Positions 28,216-35,695 of a stretch of DNA of 64,000 nt are shown here, in pieces. The DNA lies in contig NZ_LWBP01000188.1 in NCBI RefSeq assembly GCF_002078015.1, positions 248,001 through 312,000 of the forward strand, read 5' to 3'. Position numbers and translations under genes: made by a program. Under the pieces are notes generated by a model. It ran no database searches. It was given only the letters and a program-made list of their open reading frames with translations, and was not told where the DNA came from. The DNA comes from Niastella populi (GTDB lineage Bacteria; Bacteroidota; Bacteroidia; Chitinophagales; Chitinophagaceae). Within the stretch, counting starts at the first letter, position 1; each line of letters begins with the position of its first letter.

Positions 28216-28374
28216 TGTGATAATTCGATAATGAGATGATTCGATAATGGAAGCCTGAAACTGGGCCGGGTTCATATATACGTAAACCTCATTATCATTC
28301 GTTTTATGTAAGATTGCCGGGATGGCTGCATTAATTATCACATTATCGAATTATCACAATATCACATTATCATA
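28216..28374. repeat. Octamer-array element between the 114-aa gene and the cyclophilin gene
   Basis: Left arm in 8-base register from 28216: TGTGATAA, TTCGATAA, TGAGATGA, TTCGATAA, then TGGAAGCCTG. Right arm from 28335: TTATCACA, TTATCGAA, TTATCACA, ATATCACA, TTATCATA. The central 80 bases differ from the copy at 27724. The arm ends 8 bases before the next ATG. Confidence 0.75.
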
Positions 28375-28382
28375 TTAACACT

Positions 28383-29072
28383 ATGAATAAACTACTCCTC
28401 TTTCTCGCTTTTGTAATTCTTGTGTCATCCTATAGCACCGATCCACCCTACCAGGTAAAAAAGGGCGACCTTAACAAAGATGTGGAACTGGTGACCTCAA
28501 AGGGTACTCTGGTAATAAGGTTATCAGATTCTACCCCAAAACATCGCGACAACTTCATAAAACTTGTTAACAGGCATTTTTACGATGGTTTGTTGTTTCA
28601 CCGAGTTATGAGCCAGTTCATGATACAAACCGGCGACCCCAAAAGTAAAACCGCCAAACCTGGCGAGGCATTGGGGCAGGGCAGTCCCGGTTATACGATC
28701 CCCGCCGAAATGCGTCCCTACTTATTCCATAAAAAAGGAGCGTTGGCGGCCGCCCGTACGCCCGACGAGGTAAACCCTACGCGTGAAAGCAATGGCAGCC
28801 AGTTTTACCTGGTACATGGAAGGGTTTATGACGATAATGACCTGAACCACGTTGAAGCCCGGTTAAACGGCTATAAGATCCCGGCAGCCCATCGCGAAGT
28901 GTATAAAACCCTTGGCGGTACGCCTTCGCTCGATCAGAAGTATACGATATTTGGCGAAGTGATAAAAGGGTTGGATGTAATTGATAGTATAGCCGCCGTT
29001 ACCACCGGCGAGCGTAACCGTCCCGATGTGGATGTGAAGATCATTAAGGCTTCCCTTATTAAAAGGCAATGA
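28383..29072 (+). CDS. Cyclophilin-type peptidyl-prolyl cis-trans isomerase
   Basis: A 229-aa exported PPIase that speeds proline isomerisation during folding of envelope proteins. The N-terminal signal MNKLLLFLAFVILVSSYS is followed by the cyclophilin core. Core blocks are KLVNRHFYDGLLFHRV, FMIQTGDP and NGSQFYLVHG; catalytic arginine is in FHRV. There is an insertion (about 140-180) between QFYLV and the FGEV strand, which is common in Bacteroidota versions. No lipobox cysteine is visible in the leader, so it is probably soluble in the periplasm. Confidence 0.9.
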   Translation: MNKLLLFLAFVILVSSYSTDPPYQVKKGDLNKDVELVTSKGTLVIRLSDSTPKHRDNFIKLVNRHFYDGLLFHRVMSQFMIQTGDPKSKTAKPGEALGQGSPGYTIPAEMRPYLFHKKGALAAARTPDEVNPTRESNGSQFYLVHGRVYDDNDLNHVEARLNGYKIPAAHREVYKTLGGTPSLDQKYTIFGEVIKGLDVIDSIAAVTTGERNRPDVDVKIIKASLIKRQ

Positions 29073-29143
29073 TGTGAGAAGTACGGAAAGTGCTGCCGGT
29101 AAGCCGGTAAAAACATAATTGTACACTTTCAGCCTTTGGGCCC

Positions 29144-29172
29144 TTGCAGCTAACATAAATTTCTTAATCTTG
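29144..29172 (+). promoter_or_regulatory. Promoter candidate for gcvH
   Basis: TTG (29144-29146), an 18-base spacer and TAATCTTG (29165-29172, one mismatch to TAnnTTTG) form a full Bacteroidota-type promoter 19 bases upstream of the gcvH ATG. Confidence 0.5.
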
Positions 29173-29191
29173 CAGCACAAAATTTAAACAC

Positions 29192-29572
29192 ATGAATTTT
29201 CCGGATAATCTCCGTTACACTAAGGATCACGAATGGATAAAGCTGGAAGGGAATACTGCCACCATTGGTATTACTGATTTTGCCCAACGCGAATTGGGTG
29301 ATATAGTGTATGTAGAAGTAGAAACAGTGGGCAAAACCCTGATGGCTGAAGCCGTATTTGGTACGGTAGAAGCTGTTAAAACCGTTTCTGACCTGTACCT
29401 GCCTGTTTCCGGCACTATCAACGAAGTGAACCCAACATTGGCCAATTCGCCAGAGCTGGTAAATTCCGATCCGTATGGCGAAGGCTGGATGGTAAAAATG
29501 ACCGTGAACAGCCCGGCCGACGTGGATGCATTGATGGATGCTGCTGCTTATAAACAACTGACAGGCGCCTAA
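29192..29572 (+). CDS. gcvH: Glycine cleavage system H protein
   Basis: GcvH carries the lipoyl group that shuttles the methylamine intermediate between the P, T and L proteins of glycine cleavage. The 126-aa protein has the standard length. The lipoyl lysine is K63 in [14 protein letters not shown], and [16 protein letters not shown] and [13 protein letters not shown] are typical. It stands alone, as is usual in Bacteroidota, with its own promoter candidate and terminator. Confidence 0.97.
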   Translation: MNFPDNLRYTKDHEWIKLEGNTATIGITDFAQRELGDIVYVEVETVGKTLMAEAVFGTVEAVKTVSDLYLPVSGTINEVNPTLANSPELVNSDPYGEGWMVKMTVNSPADVDALMDAAAYKQLTGA

Positions 29573-29612
29573 AAAAAATTAAAATCCGGTGCGAACGTTA
29601 TTACGTAAATTG

Positions 29613-29642
29613 AAAGTGGTTTAAATGACCACTTTTTTTGTA
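29613..29642 (+). terminator. gcvH terminator
   Basis: AAAGTGGT (29613-29620) pairs with ACCACTTT (29628-29635), followed by more T residues. Confidence 0.7.
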
Positions 29643-29668
29643 ACACGCCACGTTTCCGGGTAAACACA

Positions 29669-30214
29669 TTGGGTATTACACTAACATATACCGAACAGGA
29701 GTTGGTTTCCCTGCTACGTAACAGGGACAATAAAGCCTTTGCGTATTTATATGATAATTATGCATCTGCCCTGTACAGTATTGTATTGCAGATAGTGAAC
29801 GATGCCGAGCTGGCCAATGATGTGCTGCAGGAAGTATTTGTAAATATCTGGCGAAGGATAGAACAGTACGACGCGGGCAAGGGCCGCCTGTTTACCTGGA
29901 TGATGAACATTGCCCGTAATGCCTCCATCGATACCCTGCGGTCGCGGGGGTACCAGAACAGCCGCAAAAACCAATCAATACAGGGCAACGTAGATACCTT
30001 ACAGGCCAGGGATGTATTGCAGCCGGGGGTTGATACGATCGGATTGCGGAAAATGCTGGAAAAATTGAGGGCGGAGCAGCGAATTTTGATAGAACTGGCT
30101 TATTTTAAAGGATATACGCACGAAGAGATTGCCGAGTTGGAAAAATTACCGCTTGGCACTGTGAAAACACGCATTCGAAGTGCATTGATTCAGTTACGCG
30201 GATTATTAAAGTGA
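29669..30214 (+). CDS. ECF RNA polymerase sigma factor
   Basis: A 181-aa extracytoplasmic-function sigma factor. Region 2 is seen in DNKAFAYLYDNYASALYSIVLQIVNDAELANDVLQEVFVNIWRRI and region 4 in LRAEQRILIELAYFKGYTHEEIAELEKLPLGTVKTRIRSALIQLR. It starts at TTG 29669 because no ATG precedes region 2. The stop overlaps the anti-sigma gene's GTG by 4 bases, so the pair is translationally coupled. The target genes are unknown. Confidence 0.93.
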   Translation: MGITLTYTEQELVSLLRNRDNKAFAYLYDNYASALYSIVLQIVNDAELANDVLQEVFVNIWRRIEQYDAGKGRLFTWMMNIARNASIDTLRSRGYQNSRKNQSIQGNVDTLQARDVLQPGVDTIGLRKMLEKLRAEQRILIELAYFKGYTHEEIAELEKLPLGTVKTRIRSALIQLRGLLK

Positions 30215-31041
30215 ATATACAGGAATACATATCAAGCGGCATAGTGGAAAGCTATGTGTTGGGGCTCGCTGATGAAGCGGAACGGACACAGTTTGAACAA
30301 ATGTGCACGCAGCATACTGAAGTACGGGCTGCCCGGGATGCTTTTGAGCTTTCGCTGGAGCAACACGCCATGGCTGCTGCTGTAGCGCCGCCTGCCCGCG
30401 TACGGGAAGCCGTTTTACAACAGCTGGCTGCCGGGCCGGATGGCGATGCCGGTAAAATGGCGGCTCCTGTGGTTCAGTTGCGGCCTGTAAAGCGAGGCGC
30501 CATTCCCATGGCTATGCGCTATGTGGCCGCTGCTTCCATTGTTTTGCTGTTGGGCAGTGTTGGCCTTAATGTGTATTATTTTAATAAATACCAGGATTTC
30601 AGCAAACGCTACGATCAGCTGCTGGCGCAACAAACTGAGCTGGCTAAGAATAATGAAGTGCTGCAAACCAAACTGGGTAATTACGAAAGCACCGTTCAGG
30701 CATTGAACAGCCCGTATATGGCCCAGATAAAAATGGAAGGAAGCGCCGTGCCTGCCAGTCCGGCCCCGGACGGCAAGGCCACTATTTTATGGGATACCCG
30801 CACAAAAGATGTTTACCTCATGGTTGGCAACCTGCCGCAACCTCAGGCAGGTATGCAATACCAGTTATGGGCCATAGTTGACAACCAGCCGGTTGATGCC
30901 GGTATGCTCGATATGGATAAAGGCCTAATGATGGTTAAAATGAAAAATATTCCCCGCGCCCAGCTATTTGCCATCACCCTTGAACAGCAGGGTGGCAGTC
31001 CTACTCCTAAGGGCAAAATGTATGTAATGGGTAAAGTGTAG
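30211..31041 (+). CDS. RskA-type anti-sigma factor
   Basis: This 276-aa membrane protein should hold the neighbouring ECF sigma factor inactive. The N-terminal cytoplasmic sigma-binding part (about 1-95, with SGIVESYVLGLADEAERTQFE) is followed by a membrane helix (YVAAASIVLLLGSVGLNVYYF, about 104-124), a coiled coil (about 128-160) and a periplasmic anti-sigma-K domain (ILWDTRTKDVYLMVGNLPQ, YQLWAIVDNQPVDAG). It starts with GTG at 30211. The signal it senses is unknown. Confidence 0.9.
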   Translation: MNIQEYISSGIVESYVLGLADEAERTQFEQMCTQHTEVRAARDAFELSLEQHAMAAAVAPPARVREAVLQQLAAGPDGDAGKMAAPVVQLRPVKRGAIPMAMRYVAAASIVLLLGSVGLNVYYFNKYQDFSKRYDQLLAQQTELAKNNEVLQTKLGNYESTVQALNSPYMAQIKMEGSAVPASPAPDGKATILWDTRTKDVYLMVGNLPQPQAGMQYQLWAIVDNQPVDAGMLDMDKGLMMVKMKNIPRAQLFAITLEQQGGSPTPKGKMYVMGKV

Positions 31042-31123
31042 CCGGCAGACGGCAATCCCCAACTCCATCGGGGCAAGCTGTGAAACGTGAAAGTCCTGTA
31101 TCCGCAACCCATAATTGTTGGCG

Positions 31124-31226
31124 GCAACCTGCAAACTGTGACCTGTATTTGTATTTCCCGGAAACCGGCAACTGGTAACCGGAACCTGTCTTCCCCTGCA
31201 ACCTGTAACTTGTAACTCCTGCACCT
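31124..31226. repeat. Heptamer array, word YGNAAC
   Basis: Units spaced about 7 bases apart include GCAACCT, GCAAACT, GTGACCT, CGGAAAC, CGGCAAC, TGGTAAC, CGGAACC, TGTAACT and TGTAACT. The segment CGGAAACCGGCAACTGG nearly repeats at 34889. It lies between the anti-sigma and VanZ-like genes. Confidence 0.6.
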
Positions 31227-31264
31227 TTGTGAATGGTAATCATTTTTGAGCTAACTTCCACGCC

Positions 31265-31657
31265 ATGATGCGTCTTGTTAAAAAGCTTTGTACCTGGAAG
31301 ATCATTCCTTTTGCCTGGACAGCCATAACCATTTTTTTACTGTGTTTGCCTGGTTCTGCAATACCCAGCGCCGGCGTATTTTCAACTGAAGGCATCGACA
31401 AAGTGGTGCATGCCATTTTGTTCGGCGGTATTGTTTTGTTATGGGCGTTCAGCATTTATTTTCGTCGTAATGATAAAGCAAAATGGCAGCAGATTATTGT
31501 AACACTGACACTTTTCAGTATAGGATTGGGGATTGGGTTAGAATTTCTACAAAGATATTATATTCCTAACCGCAGTTTTGACGGTAATGATATTATTGCC
31601 GATTCGGCTGGTGCTGTAGCTGCTGCGGTATACCATTGGTTTGTGAAAGTTAAATAG
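31265..31657 (+). CDS. VanZ-like family membrane protein
   Basis: A 130-aa protein with four hydrophobic segments (about 11-28, 48-65, 77-94 and 110-125). The PGSAIPSAGVFSTEGIDKVVHAILFGGIVLLW block, GLEFLQRYYIPNRSFDGNDIIADSAGAVAAA and the acidic loop match VanZ-like proteins. VanZ was found in glycopeptide resistance, but most relatives have unknown functions. Start is MM at 31265; 31268 is equally possible. Confidence 0.85.
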   Translation: MMRLVKKLCTWKIIPFAWTAITIFLLCLPGSAIPSAGVFSTEGIDKVVHAILFGGIVLLWAFSIYFRRNDKAKWQQIIVTLTLFSIGLGIGLEFLQRYYIPNRSFDGNDIIADSAGAVAAAVYHWFVKVK

Positions 31658-31691
31658 CAAATTGCTTATTGAAGTTCAGTTAGTTATATGC

Positions 31692-31720
31692 AAAAAAATA
31701 GCCCCTGTAGAAACAGGGGC
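31692..31720 (-). terminator. Orphan minus-strand intrinsic terminator
   Basis: GCCCCTGT (31701-31708) and ACAGGGGC (31713-31720) form a perfect 8-bp stem with a 4-nt loop. Read on the minus strand it is followed by TATTTTTTT. The only upstream minus-strand gene, prfA, is about 660 bases away and has another hairpin in between. Confidence 0.6.
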
Positions 31721-31741
31721 CGTAACCAAAACTAACTGCTT

Positions 31742-31795
31742 ATGAGAAAATTGACTGCTTTGTGTGAGTCGTTAAAAAAGAACTTTATTATATAA
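31742..31795 (+). other. Short leader-like ORF, 17 aa
   Basis: ATG to TAA encodes a 17-residue peptide starting MRKLTALCE. It follows the orphan hairpin at 31701-31720. The MRKL/MRKF start resembles the first codons of the susC genes in this window, so it may be a decayed remnant rather than a gene. Confidence 0.2.
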
Positions 31796-32271
31796 CGCAA
31801 ATCCAATGCCATTAGTATAGATAAGCCCGTTAAAGTAACATTAAATCCCCTGGGCTAACTGGCAAAGAACTGTGCGTATTAATTTCTAATGCAAAGGAAC
31901 TACCTAAATTTTGAATTTCATTACGGTTTTCGATCTTTTTGTAAAACGTTAACATTCGCGTGTTTTTAAGTGGCGGCTGTGGAAGCAGTATCACGTAAAA
32001 CCCCTAATTATACACCGAACGAACGTTAATTTAAAGCTGCTATAACTCCTTAATTATAACTTCGGTAACATATACCGTTATAACGGGGATTATTATACTA
32101 GTGAAATTAATGGAAAATTAATCTTAAGTTCTTAAGGAAGATATGGTCAATGTGTTTCGAGGTAACCGGTTAATTTGGAACCCTGTGAAACATCGATCTG
32201 CACCGGGTTACACAGGAGTGCCTACCATATAGGGCCGCTTTCATTATAGTTTTATCCGATAGATGATCATT
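31796..32271. other. Gene-free AT-rich region
   Basis: About 475 bases with no supported reading frame or tRNA. It is bounded by an orphan minus-strand terminator (31692-31720) and a very strong hairpin (32272-32315). A hidden non-coding transcript is possible on either strand. Confidence 0.35.
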
Positions 32272-32315
32272 ACAAAGGAACGTCCCGCCGGGTAACCGGC
32301 GGGACGTTCCTTTGT
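32272..32315. terminator. 20-bp perfect hairpin with GTAA loop
   Basis: Positions 32272-32291 and 32296-32315 are exact reverse complements, GC-rich in the upper half, closed by the tetraloop GTAA, a GNRA-type loop. It sits 65 bases past the prfA stop on the minus strand. T-tracts on either side are weak (GTTTT on plus), so it may be a bidirectional terminator or a structured RNA end. Confidence 0.6.
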
Positions 32316-32380
32316 GTTTTATGTACTTTATTAACTACTTATGGTACTTTATTACCAGTTCACTTTATAGTGCTTTACAA

Positions 32381-33445
32381 CTAGTTTTGTTTAGCAAGTT
32401 TTTCAGCATTCTCGGCAAACTGTAACGCGTCGATAAATTCCTGCACATTGCCATTCATTACGTCATCGAGGTTATAAACGGTAAGGCCAATACGATGGTC
32501 GGTGATACGGCCTTGCGGATAGTTGTATGTTCTGATCTTTGCACTACGGTCGCCCGAACTTACCAGGCTCTTTCTATGTCTTGAAATTTCTTCTTCCTGT
32601 TTACGTACCTCTTCTTCATACAGTTTGGTACGCAGCATTTGCATAGCCTTTTCCCGGTTGCCTAACTGGGTGCGTTCTGTTTGACACATTACCACCGTAC
32701 CGGTAGGAAGGTGGGTGAGAATTACTTTGGTTTCCACCTTGTTTACGTTCTGCCCACCGGCTCCACCGCTCCGCGCCGTTTCCATCTTTACGTCGCTGTC
32801 CTTTACTTCTACGTCTACTTCCTCGGCCTCGGGCATTACCGCCACGGTAGCGGCGGAGGTGTGCACCCGGCCCGATGTTTCGGTATCGGGAACGCGTTGT
32901 ACGCGGTGTACGCCACTTTCAAACTTCAGCGTGCCATACACATCTTCACCGGTTACTTCAAGCTGTACCTCTTTGTAGCCGCCTACAGTACCTTCCGATT
33001 CGCTCAGCACGGCTGTTTTCCAGCCTTTCTTTTCACAATAGCGCAGGTACATGCGCAGCAGATCGCCGGCAAAAAGGCTGGCCTCGTCGCCACCGGTACC
33101 GGCCCTGATCTCCAGAATACAGTTCTTTTCATCCTGCGGATCTTTTGGTATCAGCAACTGGCGGATGGCGGCTTCCAGTTTTTCCTTGTTTTCTTCCAGC
33201 ACCGGCAGTTCTTCCTTGGCCAGTTCGCGCAATTCAGCATCTTCGCCGTTCAGGGCTTCTTTATATACCTCCAGTTCGCTCAGCACCTTTTTATAATCCT
33301 CGTATGCTTTTACGATCTTTTCCAGGCTACGGTATTCCTGGCTCATGGTCCTGAACTTCCTGTTATTGCCTACAATTTCAGGGTTTGTTAACGCAACTCC
33401 CAGGTCCTCAAACTTGGCTTTTATAGCTTCCAGCTTGTCTAACAT
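32381..33445 (-). CDS. prfA: Peptide chain release factor 1
   Basis: RF1 reads UAA and UAG and releases the finished protein. The 354-aa protein has GGQ at 230-232 in [11 protein letters not shown] and the codon-recognition PxT motif as PDT (186-188) in [17 protein letters not shown], where RF2 would have SPF. The [16 protein letters not shown] block and the [13 protein letters not shown] tail fit RF1. Length is standard. A -7 box lies 117 bases upstream. Confidence 0.97.
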   Translation of the reverse strand: MLDKLEAIKAKFEDLGVALTNPEIVGNNRKFRTMSQEYRSLEKIVKAYEDYKKVLSELEVYKEALNGEDAELRELAKEELPVLEENKEKLEAAIRQLLIPKDPQDEKNCILEIRAGTGGDEASLFAGDLLRMYLRYCEKKGWKTAVLSESEGTVGGYKEVQLEVTGEDVYGTLKFESGVHRVQRVPDTETSGRVHTSAATVAVMPEAEEVDVEVKDSDVKMETARSGGAGGQNVNKVETKVILTHLPTGTVVMCQTERTQLGNREKAMQMLRTKLYEEEVRKQEEEISRHRKSLVSSGDRSAKIRTYNYPQGRITDHRIGLTVYNLDDVMNGNVQEFIDALQFAENAEKLAKQN

Positions 33446-33561
33446 AGTTTTGACTTAATTTTGAACGGTGGAAAGGGCTTTTAACGGTTACCCTGGCAAT
33501 GTTTCACCATTGCGGGCAGCCCGGTGCGCCTAACCCGCATTTTCCGACCATTATAAACCTG

Positions 33562-33569
33562 CAAAGTTA
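33562..33569 (-). promoter_or_regulatory. Candidate -7 box for prfA
   Basis: Minus-strand TAACTTTG matches TAnnTTTG, about 117 bases upstream of the prfA ATG in the divergent gap with the amidohydrolase gene. Confidence 0.4.
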
Positions 33570-33586
33570 ATTGTTTCATCGCTTAC

Positions 33587-34759
33587 ATGAATTACAGAAA
33601 GTTCCAGGCCGATCATTTATTTACCGGTTATGAATGGTTATCAGGCGATTCCGTTTTGGTCACCAGTCAGGAGGGGGAAATTGTGGATATTGTTCCGGCG
33701 GCAGCGGCGGGGGATAATATCAGCCGATTTTCGGGTATCCTGAGCCCGGGTTTTGTGAACTGCCATTGCCACCTCGAACTAAGCCATATGAAGGGCCTTA
33801 TTCCTGAAAAAACGGGCATGGTTGACTTCCTGGTGCGGGTAATTCAACAACGCGGCTTCGATGCCCGGCTGATCGGCAGGGCCATAGAGGATGCAGAAAA
33901 CAGTATGCTGCAAAACGGCATAGTGGCGGCAGGTGATATTTGTAATACGGCCAATACGGTAGAACAAAAAAAGAAAGGGCGGCTGCTGTACCATAATTTC
34001 ATTGAAACGATGGGTTTTATAGAAGGTACGGCCGCGCAGCGGTTCGAGGCATCGAGGGCGGTTTATGACCAGTTTGCCCGGTTATACCGAACACCGGCAG
34101 AATCGAATTCTATTGTGCCGCATGCCCCTTATTCGGTTTCTCCGGCCCTGTTTCAACTGATCACCCGTTTCCCAGGCAATCACCTGCTTACCATTCACAG
34201 CCAGGAAAGCGCGGCCGAACGGGACTTCATAGAGAAAGGCACCGGCGATTTTCACCGGTTGTACCAGGCGCTGGGTATCGACATCTCGTTTTACAAACCG
34301 GCCGGAATGCCTTCCTGGTTATCGCATTTTCTGCCCAATCAATCGCTGATACTGGTACATAATACCAATACCAATAAAAACGATCTTGAATTTATTGCTG
34401 CCGGCAGCAGGGGTTGCAAGTTGCCGGTTGCCAATTTGTTCTTTTGTGTGTGCCCCAACGCCAATGAATACATCGGCAATCCTTTGCCCGATCTCGACCT
34501 GTTGCGTACATACGGCGCGGCTATCGTTGTGGGAACCGATAGCCTGGCTTCTAATCGCCAGTTGAGCGTGCTGGCCGAACTGCAAACCATTCACCGCCAT
34601 TTCCCTCATATAGCTACAAAGGAGTTATTGCAATGGGCTACATTGAATGGCGCCCGCGCACTTGAGCTGGATGCTGTGGTGGGCAGCTTTGACACGGGAA
34701 AAAAACCGGGTGTGTTGATTATTGATGAAGATCTGTCTACGGTTGAAAGACTGGTATAA
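33587..34759 (+). CDS. Amidohydrolase, possibly aminodeoxyfutalosine deaminase
   Basis: A 390-aa metal-dependent deaminase of the TRZ/ATZ-like amidohydrolase group. Metal ligands are visible as H60 and H62 in NCHCHLELSH, a histidine in LLTIHSQES and the aspartate in VVGTDSLASN. NXHXHLELS is the form I associate with aminodeoxyfutalosine deaminase of the futalosine menaquinone route, but guanine or S-adenosylhomocysteine deaminases are close relatives. No mqn genes are nearby. A second histidine-like position (HNTNTN, about 260) also fits the family. Confidence 0.75.
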   Translation: MNYRKFQADHLFTGYEWLSGDSVLVTSQEGEIVDIVPAAAAGDNISRFSGILSPGFVNCHCHLELSHMKGLIPEKTGMVDFLVRVIQQRGFDARLIGRAIEDAENSMLQNGIVAAGDICNTANTVEQKKKGRLLYHNFIETMGFIEGTAAQRFEASRAVYDQFARLYRTPAESNSIVPHAPYSVSPALFQLITRFPGNHLLTIHSQESAAERDFIEKGTGDFHRLYQALGIDISFYKPAGMPSWLSHFLPNQSLILVHNTNTNKNDLEFIAAGSRGCKLPVANLFFCVCPNANEYIGNPLPDLDLLRTYGAAIVVGTDSLASNRQLSVLAELQTIHRHFPHIATKELLQWATLNGARALELDAVVGSFDTGKKPGVLIIDEDLSTVERLV

Positions 34760-34770
34760 ACAGGAGAAAA

Positions 34771-34909
34771 GTTACATGTTCCAGGTTCCATGATTCAGGG
34801 AAAGCCAATACAGGCCCCTGTTACCGGGTACCGGGTTGTTGAATTATTCAGTTCGTAAATATTAAGTTGTAAGTTCTATTGTATCCGCCGGAAACCGGAA
34901 ACTGGCTCC
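34771..34909. repeat. Heptamer-array element, YGNAAC word in inverted halves
   Basis: Left units in 7-base register: GTTACAT, GTTCCAG, GTTCCAT, GATTCAG (34771-34798) and GTTACCG, GGTACCG (34820-34833). Right units are CGGAAAC, CGGAAAC, TGGCTCC (34889-34909). Left units are reverse complements of the right consensus. It fills the gap between convergent genes. Confidence 0.6.
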
Positions 34910-34954
34910 CCTTGTGCCCTGCGACGGCTATTTAAAATTCACAATAGATATAAT

Positions 34955-35695
34955 TTATCCCAATACTTCCTGTAAAACAGGTAGTGTTTTCATTACGCCA
35001 AAATCCTGTACATGCAGCGCATAGTAGACCTGGTAGGCATGTAATAAGGTACGGCGGGTTTCCTTGTTCAGCTTTATTTGCGTGAGCTCCTGCGGCTGCA
35101 TAACCTTTAACAGTTGTGAAGTAATATAACTGAATGGATACGACAGGAAGTTCGGATGCACCGGGTGCTCATGTACGAATTCCCCTTCCTGCAGATCGAG
35201 ATAGGGGGTTGCTTCAGTATACCTGTCGGTAAAACGGAAACCATAGAACGAGGCCAGGTGTAATGCAAAGTATAATGGAAAGTTCGCTGCTACCTGCTCA
35301 TCGGCTTTATCGAGATGTGTAAACGCATCTTCCGCAAAGTAAAACAGTTCCGGATTGCTCTCGGGTTGTTTAAGCGTTTTCGATAACAGTTCTACCATAA
35401 ATAGCGCTACGGAATTTTTTACTACATCGAAAAAAATGTGCTGGTATAAATAACTCCACCTGAATTCACGGAGGCGCTGCAGGTGATGCAGTTCGTTATG
35501 ATAAGCTACGAGGTCGAGAATGGCGCCTGGCTGAAACAGGTTGGCCTTACCGCTTCCTTTTTTGGAAGAAGAGCGAACGCCGTTCACTATATACGATTGT
35601 ATGCCGAACAGCTCCGTGAAAATGGTGACGATCACACTGGTTTCGCCGTATTTTACGGTGCGTAATACAATGCCTTTAGTGTTGTGCAGCGTCAT
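34955..35695 (-). CDS. recO: DNA repair protein RecO
   Basis: RecO loads RecA on SSB-coated single strands together with RecR (and RecF). The 246-aa protein begins with the OB-fold TKGIVLRTVKYGETSVIVTIFTELFGIQSYIVNGVR and a following helical domain (HHLQRLREFRWSYLYQHI..., SVALFMVELLSKTL). The C-terminal four-cysteine zinc cluster seen in some RecO proteins is absent. Its ATG overlaps the porZ stop by 4 bases, so it is the second gene of a porZ-recO operon. Confidence 0.9.
   Translation of the reverse strand: MTLHNTKGIVLRTVKYGETSVIVTIFTELFGIQSYIVNGVRSSSKKGSGKANLFQPGAILDLVAYHNELHHLQRLREFRWSYLYQHIFFDVVKNSVALFMVELLSKTLKQPESNPELFYFAEDAFTHLDKADEQVAANFPLYFALHLASFYGFRFTDRYTEATPYLDLQEGEFVHEHPVHPNFLSYPFSYITSQLLKVMQPQELTQIKLNKETRRTLLHAYQVYYALHVQDFGVMKTLPVLQEVLG

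Noticed and set aside
27724-28374. Insertion sequence or composite transposon around the 114-aa gene
   Set aside because: There is no transposase and the flanking elements are individually inverted arrays seen at other sites, not matched IS ends.
29669-31041. FecI/FecR-type control of the susCD genes by this sigma/anti-sigma pair
   Set aside because: The anti-sigma is RskA-like, not FecR, and none of the three SusC proteins has the STN domain that would contact it.
32681-33391. 236-codon plus-strand frame antisense to prfA
   Set aside because: The translation is low-complexity and Phe/Tyr-rich; the opposite strand is a fully conserved release factor.
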